64,000 bases of DNA. Origin: Cladocopium goreaui (taxonomy: Eukaryota > Sar > Dinophyceae > Suessiales > Symbiodiniaceae). The stretch lies in assembly GCA_947184155.2 (NCBI GenBank), contig CAMXCT020001784.1, positions 62,001-126,000 on the forward strand, in the 5' to 3' direction. The notes under the pieces are model-generated. The model worked only from the letters and a program-made list of their open reading frames with translations, had not been told where the DNA came from and ran no database searches. Position 1 is the first letter of the stretch. Each line of letters opens with the position of its first letter. Made by a program: the position numbers and the translations under genes. Shown piece after piece: positions 39,324-49,200 of this stretch.

Positions 39324-41456
39324 ATGTCTGTCACGGATGCATCCTTTGAGCAATCATGTGGTCATATTGGTACCACCGCCAAAGAGCAGTGGATGCAGTT
39401 GCCATCAGCCTTACGGCGCGATCTGGGTAGCGAATTTTGCCTGCCTGACCCTGGGTTCCTGTACAATGTTTGCCTGGATGACTTGGACCGACATTCCCTC
39501 GTGTCCCACTATGCATCGGATGCTGCCGAACTTGAATTTTTCACATCAATCTTGAAGACTTTGCAGGTTCAGTCTTCTGCTGCTGCTAGCTTGTGTCGAA
39601 AGCGGCGTGCTGCAGTGCACCCTTCTTTGCAATGGCTTGCTGTTTGTAAACAGCCGCGCATGGTCGAAACTGTCGTGCCGCCAGTAGATTCCTTGGAGTG
39701 GCTTTGTCATCATTCTGGTGCTCACAAGCGTGCTCGGATTCGTGTGCCCAAAAATTGCCCTAACAGCCGAGCAGATGCTGAGTTGTCTTCTCAGCTGCGT
39801 TGGCAGCGCAAGTTGGCTACTATTTTGATAGATTCTTGCGCGCCTGCTTTATCCGGAGCGACTGGGCAGACTGGTGAGCTGCGAGCTTTGCGTTTGGCTG
39901 GCAACACCCGCAGCAGCACCTTAAAGAAGCATATCCAGATGTGGCACCGATATAGCAAGTGGCTGCATGCAGCCTACCAGCTGCAGTGGCCGACCACTTG
40001 TGACATGGTACTTGACTTTCTTGAGGAACTTGCTGCTCAGCCGTGTGGCAAAACTGTTCCGGAAGCATTTTGCGCCACGCTGCAATTCATGGAAAGAGTG
40101 GCTGGTATCGCCTTGGAATTTCGTTTAGGGAAGCAAACGGCAGTCCTGCGTACAGTTGAGCAATTGTCCGCGCAGTTGGAAACCGGTGCGCCCCCATCTA
40201 GGAAGGCCAGACCACAACCTTTGATTCTAATCCTGGCTTTGGAACTCTGGGTTATGAACATCAGCGCTGCTCGCTACACACGTGCTTTTGCATGGGCAAA
40301 GCTTGTTAAATTTTGGTCTTCTTCTCGCAGCGACGATTTGTTGGGTCTGGTCCCGCAGTGCCTTCACTTTAGCGGCCGGGGGTTGTGTGGCTTACTACAG
40401 CGTACAAAAACAAGCGGGCCTGGAAAAAAGGTAAAGTGGCTTCCGATTTTTGTTGATCGCGATGCTTCTTTTGCAGGTGTTCCTTGGTTGGAAACTGGCT
40501 TTGCTCTTTGGCAGGAGGAAGGCATGTGCTTCGAACGAGACTATTTGGTGCCTTTGCCGACCAAAAATCGCGAATCCTGTGTCCAATTTATGGCTGACTA
40601 TACGGCAATGTGTGCTTTGTCCAAAGAACTCTATTGCTTACTGCGCCGTCCCGTTTTTCAGTGGCAGCAGTGGAGCTTGACAGATGAGCCTCTTTTGATC
40701 GCCCCATCTGCTTGTCGGGCATGGACAGAACATAGCGAGCGTTGCTGGTTAGCCAGCGTGGCTGCTGTATTAGACATAGGGCGCGAGCGGCGTGAAGTTC
40801 TGGGCCGCTGGCGTGTAGCCTCCTGTTCTGATGAATACATCCGGACTGCGCAACGTGTGGTCAGCCAAGTTCAGCGTGCAATAGTTGGGGGGGTCCTCAA
40901 TGACACGGAATGGCAGCTGCAAGAAATTGGCATTAAAGATTTGGAGATACATTTGAGACAGGCAGGTGAGTCTGATTCATTGATTTACAATCAACTTTGT
41001 GCATTCGACTTGAGCTTAGCGGGTTGGTGTTGCCCTGTTCGACCCATTGCCGCGCATGCTGCGCCCGATTCGCCAAAGCCTATGGAGAATGCGTGCAATG
41101 TAGCTGAAGTATCCGCAGTAGCAGTAGGTAGCACTGAAGATATTTCACCCGCCGAACCAGTTTTGCCTCGAGGGGTCGTAGCTGCTGAGGGCCCCAACCA
41201 AGAAACCTTCCGGTACTTTATTTGTATCACAAAAAACCGGCGCTTGCGTAGGCTTCATCGTTGGGATGGCTGTGGCACCAAGCCAGCGTCATGTTCAGTA
41301 CAGGTTGAAGGTATTGATTGTCTTGACGGCGTCCAGTATGATGCAGCTTGCAAACATTGCTGGCCCCGTGGACAGAAGCCAGGTGTTGAGTCAGACGAGG
41401 ATGACTCAGGCTCTTCGTCAGACAGCACAGATGGCAGCCTAGCATCTGGTGATTAA
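39324..41456 (+). CDS. Tyrosine recombinase of YR retrotransposon 2
   Basis: 710 codons from ATG 39324, 35 bp inside A1. The N-terminal 200 residues are element-specific. A core-binding domain follows (LKKHIQMWHRYSKWLHAAYQ), then the catalytic domain. Visible catalytic residues are Arg in SSSRSDDLLGL (codon 40326), Lys in RTKTSGPGKK (40407), His and Arg in TEHSERCWLAS (40731 and 40740), Trp in LGRW and nucleophile Tyr in SDEYIRTAQ (40836). The set R-K-HxxR-W-Y is complete. The C-terminus has a Cys/His pair region (ACKHCWP) and an acidic Ser-rich tail. It would cut and join the circular DNA intermediate at insertion. Confidence 0.9.
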   Translation: MSVTDASFEQSCGHIGTTAKEQWMQLPSALRRDLGSEFCLPDPGFLYNVCLDDLDRHSLVSHYASDAAELEFFTSILKTLQVQSSAAASLCRKRRAAVHPSLQWLAVCKQPRMVETVVPPVDSLEWLCHHSGAHKRARIRVPKNCPNSRADAELSSQLRWQRKLATILIDSCAPALSGATGQTGELRALRLAGNTRSSTLKKHIQMWHRYSKWLHAAYQLQWPTTCDMVLDFLEELAAQPCGKTVPEAFCATLQFMERVAGIALEFRLGKQTAVLRTVEQLSAQLETGAPPSRKARPQPLILILALELWVMNISAARYTRAFAWAKLVKFWSSSRSDDLLGLVPQCLHFSGRGLCGLLQRTKTSGPGKKVKWLPIFVDRDASFAGVPWLETGFALWQEEGMCFERDYLVPLPTKNRESCVQFMADYTAMCALSKELYCLLRRPVFQWQQWSLTDEPLLIAPSACRAWTEHSERCWLASVAAVLDIGRERREVLGRWRVASCSDEYIRTAQRVVSQVQRAIVGGVLNDTEWQLQEIGIKDLEIHLRQAGESDSLIYNQLCAFDLSLAGWCCPVRPIAAHAAPDSPKPMENACNVAEVSAVAVGSTEDISPAEPVLPRGVVAAEGPNQETFRYFICITKNRRLRRLHRWDGCGTKPASCSVQVEGIDCLDGVQYDAACKHCWPRGQKPGVESDEDDSGSSSDSTDGSLASGD

Positions 41457-41887
41457 TATGTGTTTTAGTGGCCAAGTCCGCTAGGTGTACACACGTGCTT
41501 GCTGAAAGGGGACCAATGTTTGGCCCTTTGCCATTGCTCGTAGCTAACGCAAAGTGGATTGTGTTAGGACTTTGAGCTAGATTGGCAATGGTTTTCATCT
41601 CATGCTTGAGATTTCTCTGAAGTTGGCCAGAGCTGCTTTCTAATTCTGGTTGCTAACACAATGGTGGTTGTGTTATGGCTTCATCTCATGCTAGAGATTC
41701 CTTTCATGTTGAGTTGGGATATGTTCATCCGCCAACTTTGATTTCTACACTTGATCGCATGTGTTTGTTCCGGCCGGGGCACGTTCTTTAGCGCGGCATG
41801 CTGCATGCGCTATGTTTGCTTGGCCAGCTTGTGATCATTGTGTATGTTCTTCAATTACGTCAATTGAGCTTGTCAACTGTTGACATC
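41457..41887 (+). other. Spacer between recombinase and gag
   Basis: No gene seen. TAACACAA-type words and TCATCTCATGCTNGAGATT are repeated twice (41597-41620 and 41682-41700). Confidence 0.5.
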
Positions 41888-43126
41888 ATGCCTTTGATTT
41901 CTTTATCTGATGAAGAGCGCTCAGCAGCGTTGAAGGCTGCATCACCTGACTTGAAGTACCACTTGTCTGAGGTGAAAGTCCCTGTGGAGGTGCAAGCCGC
42001 TTTGTTCCACAAAGGCTTTGTGGATTTGCAGCTTTTTGCCGGGCTGGATGAATCCCGCTTGGAAGTGCGCAATGCTCTTGCTGTTGAAATTGGCTTAAAG
42101 CACGACGAGTGCACCGATGCCCGCCAAAATGTTGCCCGGCTATTATCTGCATGGGAATCTTCTCGTGCGCAGCTGGTGGCTGAGGACAAGATGAAGGCTG
42201 AAAGCAAGCTCGGCCAAACGCCTCGGATTGTGCAGTGCTCCGAGATGGCAGCTTTGCGCAAAGCGGTGGAGGCTGATCTTGGCAAGTTACAGGACGATGA
42301 GGTCCCTGCCAAGTCTCTGATTGCCACCAAGTTGGAACAGATTGAATCTGGCGACCTACGTGCCGAAGACTTACGTGAGGTCCTTTGCGTGGAAGACACA
42401 GATGTTGATCTCTTTAGTGGCATCATTGAGCATGGCACCGGCAATCTCAAGATCAAGCCGGGGAAGGCGAGCATTGCTATGCCATCAACTCCAGAAGAGT
42501 TGAGGCTACGACATCGCCGCATTGGCATTGCATGGCTGATGGTGGGGTCCAAGCACAAGAACCAATCCTGGATCACGCCTGCCTTGTTGGAAGCGTTTCG
42601 CCGTTTTTCTGACCATATTGTGGGCAGGCACATTGCAGGTTTTCCGATCATGGCCCAGGGAGTGACAAGGCACCCAGCTTGGAATTTGGTGTTATCTTAT
42701 GAGCTAGAAGTACGCAAAAGGGCTTACAAGCAGCTGCGCGATGGCAAGCATTCATCTTTGCAAGAAGCTTTGGAAGATGCGTGGAATTCTGCTGAGCTGA
42801 TCAACAAGCATTTTTTGGTTCCTCTGACTGCATCTGCTGACTTCTTCAGCACGGCCAGTCACGGTGAGGTGTTTACTGCCCATGGCAAAGGTAGTGGCAA
42901 GCATGGGAAAGGCAAAGGCAAGGGCAAAGACAGGCGTTTGGTCTCCAAGCAGTTCCTCAAATCTAGATCGGAAGAGGGTAAAAGGCTTTGCTTCAGATTC
43001 AACAATGGCACATGCAAGGAAAAACATTGCTCTTTTCACCATGCTTGCCAAATCTGCCTTGGAGAAGGCCATGGGAAGAAAGATTGCCCGAGTCATCCAA
43101 AGAGCATGTTGCAGTCACCAGCTTGA
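41888..43126 (+). CDS. Gag-like protein of YR retrotransposon 2
   Basis: ATG 41888 (MPLISLSDEERSAALK) is chosen because its distance to the conserved part matches the other element; an in-frame ATG at 41798 is possible. Conserved features are LLSAWESSRAQL with EDKMKAESKLG, RHRRIGIAWLMVGSKHKNQ and WNLVLSYELEVRKRAYKQL. Near the end lie a GKGKGKGKDRR linker and a zinc-finger-like CFRFNNGTCKEKHCSFH then CQICLGEGHGKKDC. It is likely the capsid or RNA-binding protein. It ends at TGA 43124-43126 with the same frame open beyond. Confidence 0.85.
   Translation: MPLISLSDEERSAALKAASPDLKYHLSEVKVPVEVQAALFHKGFVDLQLFAGLDESRLEVRNALAVEIGLKHDECTDARQNVARLLSAWESSRAQLVAEDKMKAESKLGQTPRIVQCSEMAALRKAVEADLGKLQDDEVPAKSLIATKLEQIESGDLRAEDLREVLCVEDTDVDLFSGIIEHGTGNLKIKPGKASIAMPSTPEELRLRHRRIGIAWLMVGSKHKNQSWITPALLEAFRRFSDHIVGRHIAGFPIMAQGVTRHPAWNLVLSYELEVRKRAYKQLRDGKHSSLQEALEDAWNSAELINKHFLVPLTASADFFSTASHGEVFTAHGKGSGKHGKGKGKGKDRRLVSKQFLKSRSEEGKRLCFRFNNGTCKEKHCSFHHACQICLGEGHGKKDCPSHPKSMLQSPA
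43124..43126 (+). other. In-frame UGA at gag-pol junction (YR element 2)
   Basis: CCA GCT TGA ACG GCT. The gag frame remains open through the UGA directly into the RT frame. The first ATG of pol is 217 nt further on (43343). See the same arrangement at 59999-60001. Confidence 0.75.
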
Positions 43127-45445
43127 ACGGCTGCAGGGGCCCAACCGGCTGATGGGCCCCGCCAGGAATCAATTTTGTCAGCCGAAAAAGTCAGTGCCGC
43201 GCTTCCCTCGCCTGCGGTGGGGCATTCATGTTCGGGACAGCGCGTCAGCTCTAGTGTTGATACAGATTTGCTTGATGGTGAAGAAGAGTCAGCATGGTTT
43301 CATCAAGCAGTCGGTGGCTGCGGACCTCCTTTGAAGTCACACATGATGGGTAAAAGCAAACCATTTGTTGACGGTAGTGGTTTGTGCTCGCCCGGACGGT
43401 GGAGCCCATGCGCTCGTCATGTGAAGCCGATAGGTGCGCAATGCTTTGCAGGTCTGCAGACAGTGTTGGACAAGCACACGGACGGGCGTAGACTTCTTTT
43501 TGAGTTGGCTTGCAAAAAACATGTGGACCAGCCTTTCCCTGCAGCACTGGTGAAAGAAGCTAGGGAGGCTGTCAAAGGCATTCTGAGAAAACATGGTGCG
43601 CAGCTTGATTTAGATGCAATTCCAGAGCGACAGCCTTTCCATCTTGCTTTGCTTGAAGAGTTTCTGCGTCTCTGCAACGATCCTGATGCTTCAGCGTATT
43701 TTTCAGGCAAGGATTCATTTGCTGCGGGCGTGTCTTTAGGTGTGAATCAGAAGATGCCGCGAACTCCAGCTGTTTTCGAGAAAAAATGCAAATGGCGTGC
43801 CTATGACGGGGAAACTACAGCAGCGGATGTTTTCCGGAACAACTATCCTGGCGCGGCAGAAAATGCAAAGGCGATTGAAGCACAATTCGTAGAAGAAGCC
43901 AAGTTAGGTGCGATGGTGAAGATGGAAGTTGAGGAGGCGTCAAGGATCTATGGTGAAAATTTGAGGGTAGCTTCGCTTGGTGCAATCCGGAAAGCTGATG
44001 ACAGCTTCCGTGTAGTCCATGATGGAACACACGGCATAGGGGTCAATGGTAATATCAAGGTGCGTGACCAGATTGCATGCCCAAGTGCAGGTGATTTGCG
44101 GCAGGTGCTACAGGTGCTGGAGAAGCCGACTTTTGTTTTGACAGCAGACATCAAGCGCGCGCACAGGCTTGTGAAGATCAAGCCAGAAGACTGGGGGCTG
44201 CAAGCATGTAGGACAGACGAATCTTCTTCATTTGTCTGGCTGAATACTGTAGGCACTTTTGGCGTTGCGTCAGCTGCAGTACATTGGTCGCATCTTTTCA
44301 GTGGAATACAGCGGGCGGTGTACTATTTAACTGGTACTTTGAAGCTGTTTCTCCTCACCTATGTTGATGATTTGCTGTTCATTACACAAGGGAAAGCTGC
44401 AACGGATGCAATTGTAGTTGCTCTTCTGTTTATGGTAGTCTTGGGCGTTCCCTTCAGCTGGCATAAGTGCAAGGGGGGCACACAGGTCGAATGGGTAGGC
44501 TACTACGTGGATCTGGAACAGAAGTCTGTTGGTATTAGTGAAAAACGTGCAGATTGGATTTGCAACTGGGTTGAGACAACTGTGGCAGCAGGCGTGGTGA
44601 AATTGCATGACTTTTCTGCAGTGCTAGGTCGGCTTTCTTTTGCAATGGCGGCAATTGAGCACCTCAGGCCTTTTCTGGGGCCACTGTACGCATGGTCTGC
44701 AGCCCTGGAAAACGTGGTTCATGCTCGCTTGCCTAAAGCTGTTATCTACATCTTGCGTTTCATTGAACATATGCTGAAACATGGATGGCGTACTCGCCCA
44801 GTGGGACCTCTGCAAGAAGCTCGTAGGGAATTATTCAGGGCAGATGCAAAAGCCGAAGGTGAAGTGATTTGCATCGGTGGCTGGGCAGTTGAGGACGGTC
44901 CGGATACAAAATCATGTAGATGGTTCAGTGAAAGGTTGACGCGGTCAAATGCACCTTGGGCTTTCTTGGCTGGGGAATCTTTCCGAGCCATTGCATCACT
45001 GGAATTGTTTGCCACCTTAGTGAGCCTGGTCCTCTTCAAGCCTGCGTGCTACAAAGGTTCAATGAAAATTTCAGCTGGAACTGATAACTTGGGAAATACA
45101 CATCTCATCGCTCGGTTGATGAGCACCAAATTCCCATTGTGCGCTATTTTGATGGAAGTGGCGGCAGTTCTCATGGACGGCAATCATGATCTGCAGTTGG
45201 AATGGCTTCCTCGTCTCCAAAACCAGGAGGCAGACAATCTCACAAATGAGATTTTTCACGGTTTCAGTGAGGATCGCAGGCTGCGATTTCGTATGGAGGA
45301 GTATGAAGGTTTAGTCTTACAGGCAATGTTGAATTTGTGCATGGAATTGTACGAGGACGTGCGGAAAGCACGTGACCGCAAGGTGAGCCAGACCAAGCGG
45401 GTGAAGACTGGCGAGCCTCTGCGTGTGAGAGACCCTTGGGGCTGA
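43127..45445 (+). CDS. Reverse transcriptase and RNase H of YR retrotransposon 2
   Basis: Translated as a continuation of gag through UGA, or from ATG 43343 (MMGKSKPFVDGSGLCSPG). RT motifs: SFRVVHDGTHGIGVN, LTADIKRAHRL, the NTVGTFGVASAA region and catalytic YVDD (44360-44371). RNase H: D in LFRADAKAEGE (44843), E in SLELFATLV, D in ISAGTDNLGN and NQEADNLTN. The order and SAA/YVDD context are typical of DIRS-order RTs. No methyltransferase domain is present, unlike the element at 55-64 kb. It makes the DNA copy from the RNA. Confidence 0.9.
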   Translation, partial: TAAGAQPADGPRQESILSAEKVSAALPSPAVGHSCSGQRVSSSVDTDLLDGEEESAWFHQAVGGCGPPLKSHMMGKSKPFVDGSGLCSPGRWSPCARHVKPIGAQCFAGLQTVLDKHTDGRRLLFELACKKHVDQPFPAALVKEAREAVKGILRKHGAQLDLDAIPERQPFHLALLEEFLRLCNDPDASAYFSGKDSFAAGVSLGVNQKMPRTPAVFEKKCKWRAYDGETTAADVFRNNYPGAAENAKAIEAQFVEEAKLGAMVKMEVEEASRIYGENLRVASLGAIRKADDSFRVVHDGTHGIGVNGNIKVRDQIACPSAGDLRQVLQVLEKPTFVLTADIKRAHRLVKIKPEDWGLQACRTDESSSFVWLNTVGTFGVASAAVHWSHLFSGIQRAVYYLTGTLKLFLLTYVDDLLFITQGKAATDAIVVALLFMVVLGVPFSWHKCKGGTQVEWVGYYVDLEQKSVGISEKRADWICNWVETTVAAGVVKLHDFSAVLGRLSFAMAAIEHLRPFLGPLYAWSAALENVVHARLPKAVIYILRFIEHMLKHGWRTRPVGPLQEARRELFRADAKAEGEVICIGGWAVEDGPDTKSCRWFSERLTRSNAPWAFLAGESFRAIASLELFATLVSLVLFKPACYKGSMKISAGTDNLGNTHLIARLMSTKFPLCAILMEVAAVLMDGNHDLQLEWLPRLQNQEADNLTNEIFHGFSEDRRLRFRMEEYEGLVLQAMLNLCMELYEDVRKARDRKVSQTKRVKTGEPLRVRDPWG

Positions 45446-45533
45446 GAGTTGATAGGTAGAAACCTGCTTGCCGAGTCAAGCGATTCAACCGTACCATAAT
45501 ATATTGTTTGAGGCATGGGTCGCCTGCGGTTGG

Positions 45534-45759
45534 GAGTTAGGTGAGCGCCCATGCTGGGTTGCTTTGCACATCTGTAGGACATGTGTTTTGTCCTACATGG
45601 TCTATTTTGCCTCTGGCCATGTCTTGGCTATATGACATATGGTATGTCTTATGGTATATTAATTCCCACACCGCTAGAAAAAAGAAGGGCGAGTCATTGT
45701 GCGTGTCATCTAAGGCTAGGGTTGGCTGGGCGGTAGTTCTAACTAGAGTAGAAGTCCCG
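45534..45759 (+). repeat. Split direct repeat B1
   Basis: 226 bp, GAGTTAGGTGAGCGCCC...AGAAGTCCCG. Same length as B2, with no difference noticed. Confidence 0.95.
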
Positions 45760-45959
45760 TGTAGTGCACCAAGATGCATCGAAAGGGGACTGGCGCGATA
45801 GTTGAAACTTTTCTTCTTGTTTGTTTGTCTGTCCTGGTTTTAAGTTGATTGGTTCTACATTGCTCCAGGTGACAGCTAGGTGTTGCACATGAAGTGCATG
45901 GTTGACCGGTTGCAAGTGTGCACCGCGTCTATTTAGCTGCAACCTTGTGTTTTTCGCGC
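45759..45959 (+). repeat. Split direct repeat A2
   Basis: 201 bp; shares the first G with the end of B1. It differs from A1 by a 4-nt insertion in the GTTTGTTTGTC stretch. Confidence 0.95.
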
Positions 45960-45986
45960 CCCGCCCTCTGCCACCCTACGGCGCGT

Positions 45987-46212
45987 GAGTTAGGTGAGCG
46001 CCCATGCTGGGTTGCTTTGCACATCTGTAGGACATGTGTTTTGTCCTACATGGTCTATTTTGCCTCTGGCCATGTCTTGGCTATATGACATATGGTATGT
46101 CTTATGGTATATTAATTCCCACACCGCTAGAAAAAAGAAGGGCGAGTCATTGTGCGTGTCATCTAAGGCTAGGGTTGGCTGGGCGGTAGTTCTAACTAGA
46201 GTAGAAGTCCCG
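45987..46212 (+). repeat. Split direct repeat B2
   Basis: 226 bp copy of B1. The element ends at ...AGTCCCG and the host helicase frame resumes with AGCTGGCTGCC. Confidence 0.95.
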
Positions 46213-49200
46213 AGCTGGCTGCCTCACGCATATACAGACAGTGCAACCCTAAATTCATCGAAGTTGCTTTCCTCTCAGGACCGGCCATTGAGTTTTTTGC
46301 AAAGGAACAACTTGAAGCCCTCCAAGACCTGTATAGTGCCTCCGGCCAGCACCTGGACCCCATTGATGCGACCGTCCAAGGACAGAAAAGCCCGGTCCCC
46401 CAGACCTTCTTTCTAAATACAATGTGGATGTTCGGATGTACTAAGCCTACCCGAGAGCTTACCGCTGTCGCGCAAACCCCCCCGTGCAGGTACCACCTGG
46501 GATTAGGCATCTACAATGTCCAAACGGCAGTGGAAGGAATGGAGGGCAACAAAAGATCACATTTCTTGCATTTGTGCGGCCAGTTGCTCCGCCTAGTGCT
46601 AATTCCATGTCACGTGCAGGGCGAGCTTCACCCTTGGACTCGCTCCACTGCACTGTCCTTTGCCGCTGAGCTGGACGGACACGTTTTAGGCACACTCTGC
46701 GCAGTGACAATGGCGTTGCTCACCAACCGGCTAGATCTGTGCATCCAAGGGCTTTTCGGAGCAGGCAAGTCGAAATCGATGGCAATCCTCATCCTGGCCT
46801 TGATTGAAATCGACACTACCGACAGCCTCAAAATATTGTTCATTTGCAAAGAGAACTCCGGCACTCGATCCTTTGCTGACCTCCTCCTATGGCTCGACCC
46901 CCCGTCGGGGGTGTTTGGGCGCATAGGTAGGCTGGTGGGAGACCAAGAGCGCAACAAAAGCAGTTACTCGCACACGAAATTTGACATCCACCCGAGAGAA
47001 AGAAGGCAAATGCTGAACAAGTGTCAGTTAATATTAGCCACTGGGGGAACGGTAGCCCAGGATCTTACCACGCAATGGTCCACAATGAGTGGTTTTATGC
47101 AAGAGCTCTCCCTCCTGGTCATTGATGAAGGTCAGCAGTATGGCACTGACCGCGAAATTGCAGTTATCAGCCTGCTGAAACAGCAACCCCTGGTCCTTTG
47201 GACAGGAGACTCTGAGCAGACACCTGGCGGCATTGATCGGGCAGCTCGCAACGCAAAACGGTCACGACAACTACTGTTAGCTAAAAAGCATGGCCTGCGA
47301 AGCGACCGCAACTACTACATGCCAGCCAACCTTGCCGATGCAATGATCCGACTGCTAGACGGTTCGGCGAATGAAGGCTTAACGGCTCTTAGTCAAATCC
47401 TCAAACGAGGCCAGTCCACGTTAGGTCAGCTATGGACAAGTCACCTCTCGCCGCAGGATGAGGAAGACCTCAGGGCAGCCAGCACTGTGCTCCCAGGCCT
47501 CAAAGCCGTATTTGAAGCAGCCCAACCAAATATGCAACGACACTCCCGATTTGTAGACTCGGAACTGCTGGCGGGTACCGCTCTCAATTTTCCACGGTCT
47601 CTTGTGCGCCTTGCCTGGCTTTTGCAGCATGCCGCTACCCTCCTGCCCATGGCTGGTGACATACAAGCAGTCTTAAATTCCCAGACCGCCGGTGTAAGCG
47701 ACATCCATGCCTGGGGGTTAATGCTTCCCTCCAGCTCCAGGGTTAGTCCTGTGACATACCATGCAGTGGTTGCAGTTAGATATCCCGATCTTTGCAGGCA
47801 GATCAATGGCCTATGGGAACTGGGAAGTTTTGCCTCGGGAGGCCTTCCCGACAAGCCACCAGGGTTCCAATTAGTACTCTGGGATACTAATGCTAGGATT
47901 AACGGTTTGGTAGCGACGGATTTAGAGACTCTTGTGTCAGAAGTACTCAGCCCCTTTCCTCACAATGCTGGATTTGCAGATGGACTTTTCATAATGACCA
48001 CAGCAACTGATCATAAGAACAATTTGAACCGCTCCGTGCTCAAAAGGGATTATGTTCGCACCCTGCGTGTCGAAACAATAGCCAATTCGGCAGGAGGAAC
48101 AGCGCAGGTATCAATCGTAGCTCAGCCCAGTATTGGATTTCTCAACACTAAATACTACTCCAATGGCTCTCCTACAGAAGATACTGAAGACTGCCTTGGC
48201 AGAATCACTGTCGGACTCACCCGGTCCAAATCGTTAACCCTGCTGGTCTCCCCGCTAGACATGATGGGGCTCATGGGCATGGCACAGGTGATTGCTGCAA
48301 TTGCATATGGCATCCGGGGCCTACGGAGAGGAGAAACGACATGGAGCATGCCAAAATTTGACCCTGACCCAGTCCAAGAGAATCTAGCACAGCTAAGCCG
48401 GTGGTCACTCAATTCGGCACCAACCTGGGAGTACCCTCCCCTTGCAATTGCCAATCAATACTACGATCAGCAAGCTGACGAAGTGAAGCGAGCAAGATAT
48501 CGTCTGATATTGGTACGAGGGTCAGACCTTAGATGGCTGAACAGGGAGCGCTTCCAAGAAGTTCAAGCAGGTTTACGAACTCAACACAAGTGGCTCCCCG
48601 AGCAAAATCTCCCTTTCTCTGAAGTTGTCCTATATGCCTACGCTGCTGATCGCACACACTTTCCCACCTACGTGTGCCTACCCTCAGGACTGTATAAAGC
48701 ACGCACCGGGCACATAGTAGCACAGACGGGCCCAGACCAGGAGATCCTGTCCCTGCCCGGCATATACTTCTTTGATGGATGGCGATTACACCCGAAGTTG
48801 CCAATCCCAGACCACTTGCCACGCGCAAAAGAGGCGCCAGTCCAAGGTACCGCTCTCAATGCACCTGCACCAGATACGGAACCTAAACGGTCGCCAGAAG
48901 AAGAGGCACGAGATATCCTCGCAGTAGCTGCCAAGAACCAGCCCGAAGATGGGCCAAGCACAAGAAGAGCAGCTGTTCGCGCATGCAAGTACTTACGAGC
49001 CATGGTCAGCCAATATGAGACCACCATCCAAGCCGTGCATAGTGCCGCCCGCACCCACACGCAAAAAAGCAAAGGCACGGTGGGACCTGCAGTTGACTAT
49101 CGCCCACAAGGAGAAGCCCTCCCAGTCATCTCAGCGGACCTAACCTCCGAATTGTTGCATTGTTTATCCACGCTCCCAGACCCATGGCCCTCAGCTAAGA

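Larger units (their letters stand above)
39093..46212 (+). mobile_element. YR retrotransposon 2, complete, split direct repeats (7,120 bp)
   Basis: A1 (39093-39289), recombinase, gag, RT-RNase H, then B1 (45534-45759), A2 (45759-45959), a 27-bp spacer and B2 (45987-46212). The order A1-B1-A2-B2 is the split-direct-repeat layout of PAT-like DIRS-order elements, which integrate by a tyrosine recombinase without target duplication; none is seen. A single G is shared at the junctions. Gene order (recombinase first) differs from classic DIRS1 and PAT. All three genes look intact apart from the UGA between gag and RT, so the element could be active. Confidence 0.9.

Noticed and set aside
45541-46416. 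Plus-strand frames crossing the B1/A2 and B2 repeats
   Set aside because: They consist of terminal repeat sequence read into the flank. The 45994 frame continues into a wrong phase of the helicase gene.
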